A stretch of DNA of 64,000 bases from Euleptes europaea (lineage: Eukaryota > Chordata > Lepidosauria > Squamata > Sphaerodactylidae). Below are positions 10,997 through 22,764 of the stretch, one piece after another. Location: the NCBI RefSeq assembly GCF_029931775.1, contig NC_079312.1:15817821-15881820 (forward strand). The letters are read 5' to 3'. The notes under the pieces were generated by a model that was not told the origin of the DNA, did no database searches, and was given only the letters and a program-made list of their open reading frames with translations. How positions within the stretch are numbered: position 1 is the stretch's first letter; the number at the start of each line of letters is the position of its first letter. Made by a program: the position numbers and the translations under genes.

Positions 10997-12118
10997 CTGA
11001 TGCCAAAAACAAAAGAACCACGTTTGTTTTATTCCCCCCCCCATATTTTTGAACTCTCCCTCTCTCTGTACTTGGAAATATTGGACATAATTGGTGTCTT
11101 ATTCAGAAAAAATGTATAGGAAAGAGAGATGTAACCAAGCTTTTGTTGATGCCTCAAATTCCTTTGAAAGCCAATGGATTGATAACAATTCCTGGCTCAG
11201 AGTAAACCGAACACTCCCTGCATCTACTTTGCCAGTCAGGAAATCCACCCCCAGATCCTCAGCTGCTGGCTCCCCTCTCCTCTGGCAATAAGATTTCAAG
11301 TAGCATCTGAGGCTGTTGTAGAAAGAGGAAACCAACAACTAAGAGAATTGGAAAATCCTGGCCCAAATATTTTTCAAAACGTATCCATTTTGTTTTCAGT
11401 GAAAATGATGGTTAATTCCAGCGCCCCCCCCGCCCCCCCATCTTTTAAATCCTGCGGGTACCTTTGGAATTTTGAGAGAGGGTAGTGAGTGCCACCCCAA
11501 AAATGGCCACCACAGGAGGCGGAGCCAAACCAACATGGCTGCCAGAGCAAGAAGAACTACACTAAAATACCTCCCATCTCAAGTCCGGTTTCTGCAATCC
11601 TCCCAACTCCCCTTTCCAAACTCTCAAAATGAATCTCACAGGACTCCTGAATGAATTTGCCCTCAGGGCAGCCTTTCTGCCAACAGATGTAGAGGAAACA
11701 TCCTGTAAGGAGTTTTGGCCACCGTGATCATGGGGGATGCTCTGAAGACACTTTTGAAACCATTTCAACATTTCTGTTCCGGTACTAATGACGGATCTTG
11801 GAGCTGAGGCACATCAGCCCCTGATCCAGCCAACTTTGCCAGTGACGCAGTCAAATCTTTCTCTGTTCCTGCAGGGCTCCCCAACTCATTCCAGATTCAT
11901 AATTACTGTTGCATGATATTGGAATTCCCCTCTTCACCAAGAGCATGCAGTTTGGTGGCTGGGGGTGGGGAGCGGGAACCACATCCTCTGGATCAGGGAT
12001 CCCCAGCAGGGTGCTGTGGGCACCTATGTGCCCATCAACACCTTTCCTAGTGCCAGTGATACCTCTTGGAGTGGCCATTCTCCTAAATTTCAACACAGGA
12101 GAAGCAACAGCATTCCCA
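10928..12118. repeat. Palindrome left arm (TRIM intron plus B-box start)
   Basis: Reverse complement of 12862-14294 with many small differences. It carries the intron upstream of the B-box exon and the first 69 bp of that exon. The inner end stops at cagcattcccact, where a PLE-derived insert begins. Confidence 0.8.
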
Positions 12119-12305
12119 CTAGGCATCTTCAGAGGAGTCACACTGAAGGACTGTCCTTCAGTGTTACTCCTCTGAAGATGCCTGCCACAGCTGCTGGCGA
12201 AACGTCAGGAAAGAAAATACCAAGACCACGGTCACACAGCCCGGATAACCTACAAGAACCAATGAACTCTGACCGTGAAAGCCTTTGACAATATCTCTGG
12301 TTCTT
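12119..12305. mobile_element. Penelope-like element end, tail-to-tail palindrome
   Basis: A minus-oriented piece (aggcatcttcagaggagtca) meets its own + copy (gttactcctctgaagatgcc) to form a hairpin. The + copy continues through a hammerhead-like core, aaagaaaataccaagaccac, cccggataacctacaagaac and cgtgaaagcctttgacaat. I assign it to PLEs from the hammerhead, the inverted partial-LTR arrangement and matching tails elsewhere in the window; this rests on recalled family features. Confidence 0.6.
12168..12210 (+). ncRNA. Hammerhead-ribozyme-like motif
   Basis: The core CTGAAGA (12172-12178) is followed by a GCC/GGC helix II, GAAA (12199-12202) and CGTC (12203-12206). Helix I can form from TCCT (12168-12171) and AGGA (12207-12210). 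Predicted cleavage falls after C12206. Helix III would be only two base pairs, which fits the PLE hammerheads reported to act mainly as dimers. Confidence 0.6.
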
Positions 12306-12966
12306 GTTGGGGATGAGCTGGGATCTCTTCTTGGCTTCTCTGTAGGTTCTGTCCAGTGAAAAGAGTCCCAGCTGAAATGCAAATAATGGTAGGTACTAAA
12401 CCAATTAAATTTTATGCATCAGTTGCCTGACACTCAACCAGGAGCCGGTTAGCCTTTAGCTGTCCCTATCAGGTCGACCAGAGTTGGAAACAGGATCCTG
12501 GGCTGGGCAGATCCGTCCTCCTGTCTGAGCTGGCCGGGTTCTTACTGTGCTCCGTTTCACCAGGAAAGGAGACTTTTCTTTCACCTTGGTGCCTGGCTCA
12601 AAATGTCCCTTTGGGTCGAAGCAGCCTTGAGTGTTGGGGGCCTCTTTTCCTGCTGTTTGTTTATAACATCAGTGTGATGTTTTGAGTCCTCTGTTCAGCT
12701 GCAGGTTGGCTGCCAAAGGAGCTGGTGGTAACAAGAATAATTCAACGTCATGTTCTCCTTTGAAGCCCTGCCATCTGTAGGGAGTGGAGTTTGATGGTTG
12801 AGGAGGGGCTCTCAGTCCTTGAGCCTCCCATGGACACGATCCCTTTCCTCTCAGTAATATCTCCCATCTGCCCCTTATAGTGGGAATGCTGTTGCCTCTC
12901 CTGGATTGAGATCTAGCAGCGTGGCCAGTCCAAGAGGTGTCCCTGCCTAAGGGGGAATATCCAGAG

Positions 12967-13272
12967 CAGGGGTCCCGAACCTTTTTGCGCCTGTAAGCAC
13001 CTTTGGGATTCTGACACAACATGGTGGGCAGAGCCACCCAGAAAATGGATGCCACACCTTCTGTTCAGTCACATCGTGAAAATCCTTGAGCTGTGGTGGA
13101 AGCTGCTGCCTAAGCAATGTTTTTAAAAAATTGCAGTCAATCAGCTCTTGAACGGCCTATCAGAAGTCCTCCTGGGCAAAAGCTCCACCCACTTTCTAAA
13201 AACACTTGGGAGGCACCAGGAAAGGTGTTGATCAGCTCAGTGGTGCCCACAACACCCTGCTGGGGACCCCTG
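12967..13272 (+). mobile_element. hAT-like MITE
   Basis: Termini caggggtccc and ggggacccctg are inverted repeats. The 8-bp flanks atccagag and gtccagag match at 7 of 8 positions, as expected for a hAT target duplication. There is no coding capacity. Related pieces lie at about 13690-13810, 24155-24440 and 39660-39983. Confidence 0.75.
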
Positions 13273-13689
13273 GTCCAGAGGATGTGGTTCCCTCCACCAG
13301 CCCTCTTGGTGAAGAGGGGGATTCCAATACCATGCAACAGTAATTGTGAATCTGGAATGAGGTGGGGAGCCCTGTAGGAACAGAGAAAAACGTGACTGCA
13401 TCACATGGCAAAGTTGTCTGGATCAGGGCTGATGCGCCTCAGCTCCAAGAACCATTATTAGTACCGGGACAAAAATGTTGAAATAGTTTCAAATGTGTCT
13501 TCAGAGCATTCCCCACGGACGCTCACGATGGCCAAAACTCCTTACAGGATGTTGCCTGTTGATCTGTTGGCAGATTCATTCGGGAGACCTGTGAGATTCT
13601 TTCTTGAGAGTTTGGAAAGGGGAGTTGGGAGGAATGCAAAATCTGGACTCTGGACTTGAGATGGGAGGTATTTTTGTGTGGCTCCGCCT

Positions 13690-13810
13690 GCTCTGGCAAC
13701 CATGTTGGTTTGGCTCCACCTCCTGTGGCAGCCATTTTGGGGTGGTACTCACTACCCTCTCTCAAAATTCCAAAGGTACCCACAGGCTTTAAAAGGTTGG
13801 GGGACCCCTG
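13690..13810 (-). mobile_element. Partial hAT-like MITE end
   Basis: Minus-strand end with the caggggtcccccaacctttt terminus at 13810, followed by a gtgggtacctttggaatttt body. The opposite end is not found. The equivalent left-arm piece is near 11440-11560. Confidence 0.5.
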
Positions 13811-14225
13811 GAGTAAATCGCTTTCATTGAAAACAACATGGGTATGTTTTGAAGATTAGTTGGACCCAGATGTTCCATTTTCTTAATTTTGGGGTTCCTC
13901 CTTCTGTAGAAGCCCTAGATGTTATCTGAAATCTCATTGCTAGAGGAGAGGGGAGCCACCAGCTGAGGATCTGGAGGTGGTTTTTCAAATAAGATGCAGG
14001 GAGTGTGTGGTTTACTCTGAAACCATGAATTGTTACCAATCCATTGGCTTTCAAAGGATTTTGAGGAATCAGTAAAAGCTTGGTAACATTTTTCTTTCCT
14101 ATACAATATATTTTTCTGCATAAGTCACTGATTATGTCCAATATTTACTAGTACACAGAGAGGGATAGTTCAAAAATATGGGGGGGGGGATAAAACAAAT
14201 ATGGTTCTTTTGTTTTTGGCATCAG

Positions 14226-14390
14226 ACAATCGTGGCAGCCAGAAAGGAGAGAGTTTGCCAGAAGCACAAGGAGCCGCTGAAGCTCTTCTGCAAGGACGAT
14301 GAAACCCCCATCTGCGTGGTCTGTGACCAGTCCCAGGAGCACAATGATCACAAAATCATTCCTGTGGAGGAGGCTTCCCAAGAGTACAAG
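14226..14390 (+). CDS. TRIM gene A, B-box exon
   Basis: Follows a pyrimidine-rich tract and a ttttggcatcag acceptor and ends at QEYK before a gttgga donor. It is 165 bp, phase 0 at both ends. All B-box 2 ligands are present: CQKH, FCKDD, CVVC and EHNDH. In most TRIM genes the B-box shares an exon with the RING; here it starts its own exon, as at 54727 in gene B and in the 10928-10996 fragment. Confidence 0.75.
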
Positions 14391-14905
14391 GTTGGAAATT
14401 GACACGGTGGATAATGGTGGGGAAGATCACGTGTGGGTCCTTTCTAACTGCACTCCTGGGTGCCCCGTGACACTTTCCATAGGGAAACGCTTGGGCCTTG
14501 GGCCCAAACAGGGAATGACAACATCTCTTTGTTGCCCATCTCCTGGCTTGGCAGCTCCCTTCCTAATTTCCCTCCTTTTGTGTTCAGGTGGTGATGTTGG
14601 GACTTTGGCACTCTTCAGGGCTGGCTGTTGATGTTTGGCCAGCTGATTGTCCTGCCGAGCCACCAGGGGGCAGCAGCCTGTTGGTAGAAGGTTTAACTAT
14701 CTCTTCCCTCCACAAACGATATTCTTCCTTTAAAAATAAATAAATTGGTAGCCTGGAGTTGCTGGTAACCCTCTGCCCAGGGGTTGCATGGGGCGAGACA
14801 TCCTACACTTATAACTAATTTGGGCTTTGATGACAGTATTGCTTTATGATTTATAGTAAAAGGAGCAAACCTCAATGTTGGGACTTTGTCCACCCCCCCC
14901 CCCCG

Positions 14906-15001
14906 GATCAGTTCTGCAATTGTATGGAGATTCTGCGCAAGGAGAAGGAAGAAATTCTGGTGTATAAAGCCAGCATAGTGAAAGATAGCCAAAACCTGCT
15001 C
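14906..15001 (+). pseudogene. TRIM gene A, 96-bp coiled-coil exon
   Basis: Encodes DQFCNCMEILRKEKEEILVY, then KASIVKDSQNLL, the start of the coiled coil. The length of 96 bp is the family standard, and the donor gtaagt is intact. The acceptor is not: the exon is preceded by a long C run ending in cgg rather than cag. Gene B has cccccag at the same place (63918-63920). Loss of the acceptor would skip this exon or disrupt splicing. Confidence 0.75.
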
Positions 15002-15503
15002 GTAAGTGTCCTTATTGCTGGGAGGTGGACAGACAATGGAAATGTACATGGGGTGGGGGTGGGACGACACTGAGTTAAAAATGCAGAAAAATCAAGCAAG
15101 AAGGGAATCCCTTCCCATTCGGAATGCCTGGTTTCCCACAGAAAAGTTGATGAAAGGCCACATAGAATGAACATTTGTGAATATTACGAGGAACACCTTT
15201 CCTCTTATAGCTCTGCAATAAAAAGGGTTCTGGAAGTAACCATCATGTCTGTGCATGGGGGAGAGAGATGTGAGAAGCTGCAGCACATGTTTGAGTTTTG
15301 TAAAGTAAAACTACTCCAAGAAGAAAATAATGCAAAGATAATTCACGTGTACTTTGGATGGATCGTTCTGAATCTTTCTCTTTTCCTACCCAGTGTTGAT
15401 GCGATCTCTGGGAAAGTCAAAAGTGCCCTTCTGATAGGAGTCTCCTACGGTCTCTCTTCCCACTGCAAAGACTGGCTGTATTTTTCTTCTGTTTCCATCT
15501 CAG

Positions 15504-15734
15504 AAGCAAACCAAAGGAGAGCGGCAGAAGACAGTGACCATGTTCAGGCAACTGCTTAAGTTTCTGGATAAGCAAGAGAAGCTTTTGCTGACCCGGATGG
15601 AAGAGGTGGAGAGGGAGGTGGAAAGGAAAAGGGACCAGCGCCTGGCCGAACAGTATGAGGCGCTCTCCTCTCTGGACAGCCTCATCCGGGAGATGGAGGA
15701 GAAATGTCAGCAGCCGGCCAGTGAACTCCTGCAG
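15504..15734 (+). CDS. TRIM gene A, 231-bp coiled-coil exon
   Basis: Open for exactly 77 codons between tccatctcag and gtaagt. It starts KQTKGERQKTVTMFRQLLKF and ends QQPASELLQ. The heptad-rich middle (LDKQEKLLLTRMEEVEREVE) is a typical TRIM coiled coil, which drives antiparallel dimerisation. The 231-bp length matches the family. No defects are visible in this exon. Confidence 0.85.
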
Positions 15735-16984
15735 GTAAGTTGTGGCAGGAACAGCCCAGGCTCCCCTTTGGGAGGCAGCTGCCTCCAAACCCTTTCTGTG
15801 TCTCCTTCTGCACCATTTCATCTCCATCTAGGGGCAAAAACCCCTGGAAATGCTGTTTCCCCCACCCTGGAACCCTGTCCCTTTCCCTGATAGACTGAGG
15901 CAACTTGGCTTCCATCTTGGAAGCAGAAGTGTGTTTGTGTGTCATCCAACTGTCTGGGGAAATACATGTAAATCAACCCAGGTTCACGGGTGGCTCTTTC
16001 CAAACAACCAGGAACGAGGGTCATAGGCAAGATTTTTCACAGCAAGTTTTAAAAGGAAGATGGCTTAGGGGGTGGGGAATGTAGCTTATACTGGTTGCAT
16101 CCAGATGGGTGTACAAAAATGCCCCCCCCCACAAAGAACGGCAGCAACACTATGCTTGCCGCTGCCAATCTGTCACGTCTGTGCAGATGCAATGGCTTTT
16201 GTGCCCAGGCCCCCCCCCCTTTCCCTGCTGAGCCACATGGCAACACTGCAGGGGAAAGGGGGGAAAACCCATCAAGGGCTCCAAGGTGACAGAGTTTGGC
16301 TTTTCTCCTCTCAGTCCCTGCGGCCCCCATCTCTGCCTCCATCAGGCTTTACAGAAAAGGGCAAATGGCTAAATGGCTCCAGCACTGTAAAATTATAATG
16401 ATCTGCTGCACTAATTCTTAGCTTTTCTTTTAGAGGATGTAAAGTGCAAGCTGCACATTTCTAGTTATAATTCTGTAACAACAAGAAATAAATATGAAAG
16501 CTGGGACCAGTATGTTGTTACAATGCAACTGTAACACAACTATGTTTTTTTAAAGCCTGGGAAATGCCCTCCAGCATGGAAAAAAGGAAAATAACAAAGA
16601 TGCAGGGCTGAGGCACGAAACGTTGCTGGGAATGCCTCTGCCTCCACAGGCAGCCGCAAGAGCTGCATGTCCTAATCTGAGGGCTTCCTGCCTTCCACAT
16701 GAGGGAAAATCCCTTTGTGAAAGTGGCCACTGTTGAGTCATCAGAGCATATCGACCAGCTCAGCTTTGAAATGGCCCCACTCTGTTGATATTAACCTCGT
16801 GGAGATTTTCTCCTACTTTTATGGAGGTGCCCCCCATCCTTCAAGTGGGGTCTGCTTCCTGGACACAAGAGAAAGGCCGGAGCACAGAATCTTCCTGGGT
16901 CTGAAGGGGTCTTTCCGGGATGGCCTTTTAGCAACCATTGAGGTCTTTCTTCTTTCTCTCTCTCTCTCTGCCACTTTTCTTTAG

Positions 16985-17007
16985 GATGCCAGAAGCATCT
17001 TGCAGAG
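16985..17007 (+). CDS. TRIM gene A, 23-bp exon
   Basis: The micro-exon gatgccagaagcatcttgca(gag) sits between ctttag and gtaagt. It encodes DARSILQ and two bases of the next codon. A 23-bp exon at this position is diagnostic of this TRIM class. Confidence 0.85.
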
Positions 17008-17224
17008 GTAAGTGGATCTTTCTCAATAACCTTCTTAATGCTGGGAAGGGTCTGGGAATCCTGTGAAGAACGTGGTCCTTCATGATCGAGGCTGAGGGCC
17101 AAGTCAGACGTAATTAAAATCATGGATCTCCAGCCATCTGTCAGTGGCAAATAGGGTTTCAACCTCCAGGTACTAGCTGGAGATCTAGCCAAAAATGCTT
17201 CTGGTTATGGTGATGTCATTTGAC

Positions 17225-17600
17225 CTGTTTCCTTCCACTGTCCATCAGTAGAGCCTGCTGAATGAGACCAGTGGTCCATTTAGCCCAGAGTCCTGTCTCA
17301 CACAGTGGCCAAGGGATGCCCCTGGATGGCCATGGAACACAGCACAGAAGCTGAGGCCTTCCCCTGCTGCTGCCTCCTAGCGGTGTTATTCAGCAGAGGG
17401 TGGCTGCCTCTAGCTATGGAGGTTCCCTTCAGTCACCAGGTCTCATAGCTGCTGATGGACCTCTGCTCAATGAATCCACGTAGTCCAATGTTAAAGCTTT
17501 CTGTGTTCATGGCTACCACTATCTCGACCTGCAGGGAAATCTCAACAACTTCATTGGGTGCCCCTGAGTTCTACTATTATGGGAGAGGGGGGGGGGAAAG
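17225..17600 (-). mobile_element. CR1 LINE 3' end fragment
   Basis: Matches the CR1-like tail found again at 18805-19255 and 29125-29590 (tgagaccagtggtccattta, cacacagtggccaagggatg). Orientation is minus. It is non-coding here and lies in the intron after the 23-bp exon. Confidence 0.6.
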
Positions 17601-18679
17601 ATGTGGGGTTGGTGCTCTTAAGGCCAAACTTGATGTTTGCTTTTTTCAGAGTTGGATCTGGGTTCCCCTCAGCCACACAGAAACTGTGGGGAAGGGGCTG
17701 TGAAAAAAGGAAATAAGAGGTGCAAAAGCACCAGAGGCCTGGAACAATGATTCAGAAAGAAACAAAAAATACCAAAGTGTGAATAATTTATATTTAAACA
17801 GTAAAAATATAGAGGGTTATCACTGTGGTTTACAAAATTGCATAATTGCATCACACTATATTCAGCAATTCTCAATTGCAGTACAAATATCAGTTACATA
17901 CATCATGTGGTAATTCTAAAGAAAAGAGTAAAGAATGGAAAAGCACACAACAAAGACAAGATGCTGGCTGGTTCCTTTTCCAAATCTTCATCAGTCTTGA
18001 AATACCTTTGAGTAGGAGGGGGAGTTTTTCTTTTGAGAAATAATATTCTACATATTATGAACTTACCATTGAAATTTTGCAACTGGTGCAAGGTCGTTGT
18101 TCCAAACCTCTGGAATTTTAGAACCTCTTGTTTCCTGTTATTCAGAAGTTTTGTTTTTCATTTCTTTGTTAAAAAAAGAAAGCAGAGCCCATTTGGTCTT
18201 GGAATGCTGCCGCAGGAGAGGAAGGGCTCCTGCCTCCCCCCCAGCCATTTTTCATGCTGAAACAGCCCCCACAAGAGAAATCACTTCCCCATTTTTGCAT
18301 CTTCACATGCACAAGATAGTCCGGGTGAAGCAGCAAAAATGGAGAAAGAACCCCCCCCATCCAGTTCTAGCACAGGAAAATGGTTGGGGAGGGGCTGACC
18401 GGAGCCCTTCCTCCCCCCTTTGGTGATGGTCTGAGCCCAAACGGGCTCTCTCTTGTTTTAATAACCATTCCCCTCAGCTGCTGTGGGGCTTTGGGGTCTC
18501 AGGAGCTACAGCGAGGTGGACGTTGCTCTCCGAAGAGCCCTCCCATCTGGCTCTGCTTTCAGCCTCAGCCTCTGTCTCTCGGCTTTCTGCTGATTCCTCC
18601 TCTGTTTCTCTGATCTGCCTGGGGTAGGGGGTGGGGATTGTGAATTGGATGGATGGTATCTTGAAACGTTTTTCTCCAG

Positions 18680-18798
18680 GTATGAAGAAAAGGAGGTGTT
18701 TGAGAATCCAGTGGGTTTTCTGATTGCACTGAAGTGCCGCATCTGGGACTTCCCGGATTTAAATCCCCTCTTGGACAACATCAAGAAGCAATTAAAAG
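18680..18798 (+). CDS. TRIM gene A, 119-bp linker exon
   Basis: Lies between tttttctccag and gtaacg. It completes the codon begun in the micro-exon and encodes RYEEKEVFENPVGFLIALKC then RIWDFPDLNPLLDNIKKQLK. This linker joins the coiled coil to the PRY-SPRY. A paralogous copy of the same length lies at 40076-40194. Confidence 0.85.
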
Positions 18799-18804
18799 GT
18801 AACG

Positions 18805-19255
18805 AACATAACAACATAAGAAAGGCCCTGCTGGATCAGACTAAAGCCTATCAAGTCCAGCAGTCTGTTCACACAGTGGCCAAACAGGTGCCTCTAGGAA
18901 GCCCACAAGCAACATGACTGCAGCAGCTTTATCCTGCCTGTGTTTGATATTACCTAATATAGTAGGCATGCTCCTCTGATCCTGGAGAGAATAGGTATGC
19001 ATCATGACTAGTATCCATTTGACTAGTAGCCATGGATAGCCCTATCCTTCATGAACATGTTCACTTCCTGCTTAGAGTGTTCCAAGTTGGCAGCCATTAC
19101 CACATCCTGGGGCAGGGAGTTCCACAATTTAATAACGCATTGTGTGAAGAAATACTTCCTTTTATCTGTTTTGAATCTCTCACCCTCCAGCTTCAGAAGA
19201 TGACCCCGCGTTCTAGTATTATGAGAGAGGGAGAAAAGCTTCTTTCTGTCCACTC
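18805..19255 (-). mobile_element. CR1 LINE 3' end
   Basis: The minus strand encodes the end of a CR1-type ORF2 (TRTRGHLLKLEGERFKTDKR and KLWNSLPQDVV), followed by the 3' UTR with tagtccag and cacagtggcca motifs. It is the first of a stack of elements inserted in intron 5 of gene A. Confidence 0.75.
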
Positions 19256-20130
19256 TCCATGTGTGTGTTCAGTGCTGTCAAGTCGTTTCTGACTCATGGT
19301 GACCCTATGAATCAATGTCCTCCAAAACGTCCTATCTTGCTCAGGTCTTGCAAATTGAGGGCTGTGGCTTCCTTTATTGAGTTGATCCATCTCTTGTTGG
19401 GTCTTCGTCTTCCTGCTGCCCTCAACTTCTCCTAGCATGACTGTCTTTTCCACTGACTCTTGTCGTCTCATGACGTGACCAAAATACGATAGCCTCAGTT
19501 TAGTCATTTTAGCTTCTAGGGTCAGTTCAGGCTTGATTTGATCTATAACCCACTGATTTGTTTTTTGGCAATCCACGGTATCTGTAACACTCTCTTCCAA
19601 CACCACATATCAAAGGAATCTACTTTCTTCCTATCAGCTTTCTTCAATGTCCAGCTTTCACACCCATATATAGTAATAGGGAGTACAATGGCATGAATTA
19701 ACTTAATCTTGGTGGCCAGTGACACATCCTTACACTTCAGAATCTTGTTCCTTCATGGCTGCCCTTCCCAGTCTCAATCTCCTTCTGATTTCTTGACTGC
19801 AGTCTCCCTTTTGGTTGATGATGGAGCCAAGGAATAGAAAGTCTTGAACAATTTCAATTTCCTCATTGTCAACCTTAAAATTGTGTAATTCTCCTGCAGT
19901 CATTACTTTTGTCTTCTTGATGTTCAGCTTTGGCACTTTCTCTTTTAACTTTCAGCAGTAGTCGTTTCGACGGTATTTTCTGCCAGTAATGTAGTATCAT
20001 CGGCATATCTCAAATTGTTAATTATCCTCCCTCCAATTTTCACTCCACCTTCATCTAAATCTAATCCAGCTTTCCTAATTATATGTTCTGCATATAGATT
20101 GAAGAGATAGGGAGATAAAATATCTTCCCT
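19256..20130 (-). mobile_element. BovB (RTE) LINE fragment
   Basis: The minus strand reads BovB reverse transcriptase C-terminal motifs: ILSPYLFNLYAEHIIRKAGL, NNLRYADDTTLLAEN, YGCESWTLKKADRKK and LRLSYFGHVMRR. The frame is interrupted several times. At about 20130 it abuts a different LINE, into which it appears to have inserted 5'-truncated. Confidence 0.85.
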
Positions 20131-22140
20131 AGAGCAGTACTCAGAGAAGGTTTGTAAAGATCTTTTCAATCCAATTCTTGTGCGGGACAGGAGAACTGCA
20201 TCATCAGCATAGAGTAGAATTGGGGTGGGATGACTTGCACGTTTTGGGTGGTGACAAGACTCTGAGAGATTGGTTGCCATATCATTCAGATATAGATTAC
20301 CGTATATACTCGGGTATAAGCCGACCCGAATATAAGCCGAGGTGCCTAATTTCACCCCAAAAATGGGGAAAATTAGGCACCCACGTATAAGCCGAGGGGG
20401 AAATGCACCCCCCCACGCAGGTTTACCTGACCGGGCTCCAGGCGCGCAGGCAGGTGGCGGCAGCGGCCCCCTCCCTGCGCGCAGGAGGCCCCGCAGGGTC
20501 AGCTGGCAAGCAGGAGGACCATAGCCTCTCCCTCGGGATGGTATCAAAAGCTCCCTTAAGATCCATAAAACCCGTGTAAAGGGTGCCATTTTGGAGGGAG
20601 GAATATTTATCAGCTAAGTGAGAGAGCACTAAACAATGGTCCATAACAGACCAACCCCTTCTGAAGCCAATCTGCTCCCAGCCAAGGATGTCATTACTCT
20701 CAACCCAGTCCAAAAGCCTCTTTAATAAGTAGGAGGAATAAAATTTGTACAATTTGCCTAAGCAAGACAAAAGGCTGATTGGACGATAACAGCTTGGGTC
20801 AGAGCGCTGACCCTTTTTGAAGATTGGAATGATAATAGTATGTCTCCAAGATTTTGGAATGGCTCCTGATGCATTAATTTGTGTAAATACAGGAGCAAGA
20901 ATGTTGGCCCACAATTTACTATTGACTTTAAAAAGTTCGTAGGGAATTAGATCAGAACCTGGGGCTTTCCCTGAGCGTAAGCGATCAATGTGCTGTTTAA
21001 TTTCATTAGGAGACACATCTGGCCAGGAATTCAGCAAAATAGAAGGTGCTACAGGTATAAGTCCTTGGTTTTCCACAGAGTAGGAGAAAAGGCTCTTGAA
21101 GTAAGCTACCCAGACCGATGACGGGATACATGCGGGGACTCTGACATAGCCATTACTTAAAGAATTCACAGTCTCCCAGAAGGTTGAATTATTGTTGTTT
21201 ATAGCTGTAATCAAGCTCCTCCAATTTTTATATAAGGCCTATTTTTTCCTCCAGTTTACCAAGTCCTTGTAGTTCTTTTTAATCGTTAACAATTCCTTCA
21301 ATACTGAAATAGTATTGTTCCTTTTGAACTCTCTATGTTTCCTGGTTATTGCTTGTTTGAGGAGTCTGCACTCACGGTTAAACCAAGAATTTTGTTTGGA
21401 TAAAGCATGTGAGCTTGAGGTAATTTCCTTAGTAAATAAGGGTTTAAATAAATCAATTAATCTGAAAAAAAACATTTAGGACAGTAGCTGCAGACTCTTG
21501 CCCAAGGAGGGCAGCTCTCAACGAAGTCACCTCCAAAAGCTGCCACGCACCAAGGAGTCAAACTCAGGACTCCAGTAAACACGTGCTAGGGCTTTTTGGG
21601 ATTGATGCAATGTTTTATGGTGGGACGATGTCAGATGTTGAACACATGGTAGGTTGGCCGAAAGAGAAATAGGGAGATGGTTACTGCCCATGTAATCACA
21701 GACTTCCATATTATTGATTAAAGGTAAGAGATCTAGTGAAACCAGAAAATAATCGATAACACTGGCACCATTTTGGCTAAAAAAAGTAAAGTCTCCATTA
21801 GGGTCGACCCGCGATCGCCCATTTACTATTATTAGGTTTCTCTGGATAGCGAATTGGGCCAGACTTAAGCCGGAAGAGTTAATTACCGAGTCCCTGGAAG
21901 TTCTAGTGTACCATAGGGAGCTCAGGAAAGACTCATCAAAATTCCCTATAAGATTTTGGAAGAGAGTATTATCATCCGGCCCTATTCGTGCATTAAAGTC
22001 ACCAGCCATAAGAACTGGAATAGTTGGATGGTTGTTTTTGATGTCATCAAATAGTTCTCCTAGACGGGCCCAGTTTCGTGCAGTGTTACTTGATCTACCG
22101 GGAGGAATATAAACAGAATAAAATAAGCGGGAAAGAAGTC
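20130..22140 (-). mobile_element. APE-type non-LTR retrotransposon
   Basis: The minus strand encodes an AP-endonuclease-like region (MAGDFNARIGPDDNTLFQNL, and NHLPISLSANL at 22009-21527). A reverse transcriptase follows at 21214-20540 (SGKAPGSDLIPYELFK, SCYRPISLLSCLGKL, GFMDLKGAFDTIPRERLW) with a YADDAVLLS motif near 20200. The copy is interrupted by frame breaks and by a MITE at about 20299-20528. I cannot place the clade with confidence (I/Jockey or L2 side). The LINE tail at 57359-57660 may be the same family. Confidence 0.8.
20299..20528. mobile_element. MITE inside the LINE
   Basis: Begins taccgtatatactcgggtat and contains the repeated words ataagccgacccgaatataa and ggtgcctaatttcacccc, which I recall as a widespread amniote short repeat. 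It splits the LINE reverse transcriptase region. Its right boundary is inferred from where LINE similarity resumes. Confidence 0.5.
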
Positions 22141-22230
22141 AGGTTTACTCTAGCTGCTAGCACCAACTCATCAGTCAAAAGAAAGTCAGTTGAGCTTATG
22201 CTTAAAGAAGTGGAAATAAAGCAAGGCTGA

Positions 22231-22757
22231 TCACGTACCTGACCCTGGCTTCCTCCAAGGGAAAGGTCTCTCCTTGATCATGAAACCGGACACTTGGAGC
22301 AGGAAATGGGGTAGCTGCGTGCTGGACCCGTCGAAGGATACCTTCAGATCCTTGGCAGTAGGGCGCTTGGGTGGGGGCGCCTCCCTACAGATGGGTGGTT
22401 CCGCGGCAGGTAGGGAGCTGGCTCGGGGTTGCTGCGAGGGCTGTCTGAGCTCTCTCACTACCCCCAAAACTGCAGTCAAATCTCTCTGCAGAGCGCTCAG
22501 CTGTGCCTGTAGGTCCCAGTTCTGTAGGGTCAACGTCTGGTTCTGTTCCCGTAGCAGGATAGTTTCCTCCGTGGCGTTGGCGGCTGGGGTGGTCGGAGCG
22601 TGGATGATCGAGGGTCCTTCCAACCATTCTCTAGGCACGATCTCTCGGTTCTGCTCTTCCCCATCACCGTACCAGGCGGTTAGCGGCCCCCGGAAGAAAC
22701 CGCCACACGGGTCCGACGCTGCCTGTTCGTTGGCTAGTCCTGCACGAGGGCGGCCCA
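22231..22757 (-). mobile_element. Ty3/gypsy gag fragment
   Basis: The minus strand encodes the front of a gypsy gag-like protein with a coiled-coil-like stretch (ETILLREQNQTLTLQNWDLQ), then DLKVSFDGSSTQLPHFLLQV. This resembles DLKVTFDGSSDQLSYFLIQV in the chromovirus at 62.5 kb. It is an isolated fossil piece; no LTR is seen next to it. Confidence 0.7.
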
Positions 22758-22764
22758 TATTATG

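Larger units (their letters stand above)
12862..14294. repeat. Palindrome right arm
   Basis: Partner of 10928-12118. It is longer because it holds a hAT-like MITE (12967-13272), of which the left arm retains only part. It runs directly into the B-box exon of TRIM gene A. Parts also match the intron after the RING exon of gene B (for example 13950-14090 with 51980-52110), so the palindrome arose from TRIM intron DNA. Confidence 0.75.
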
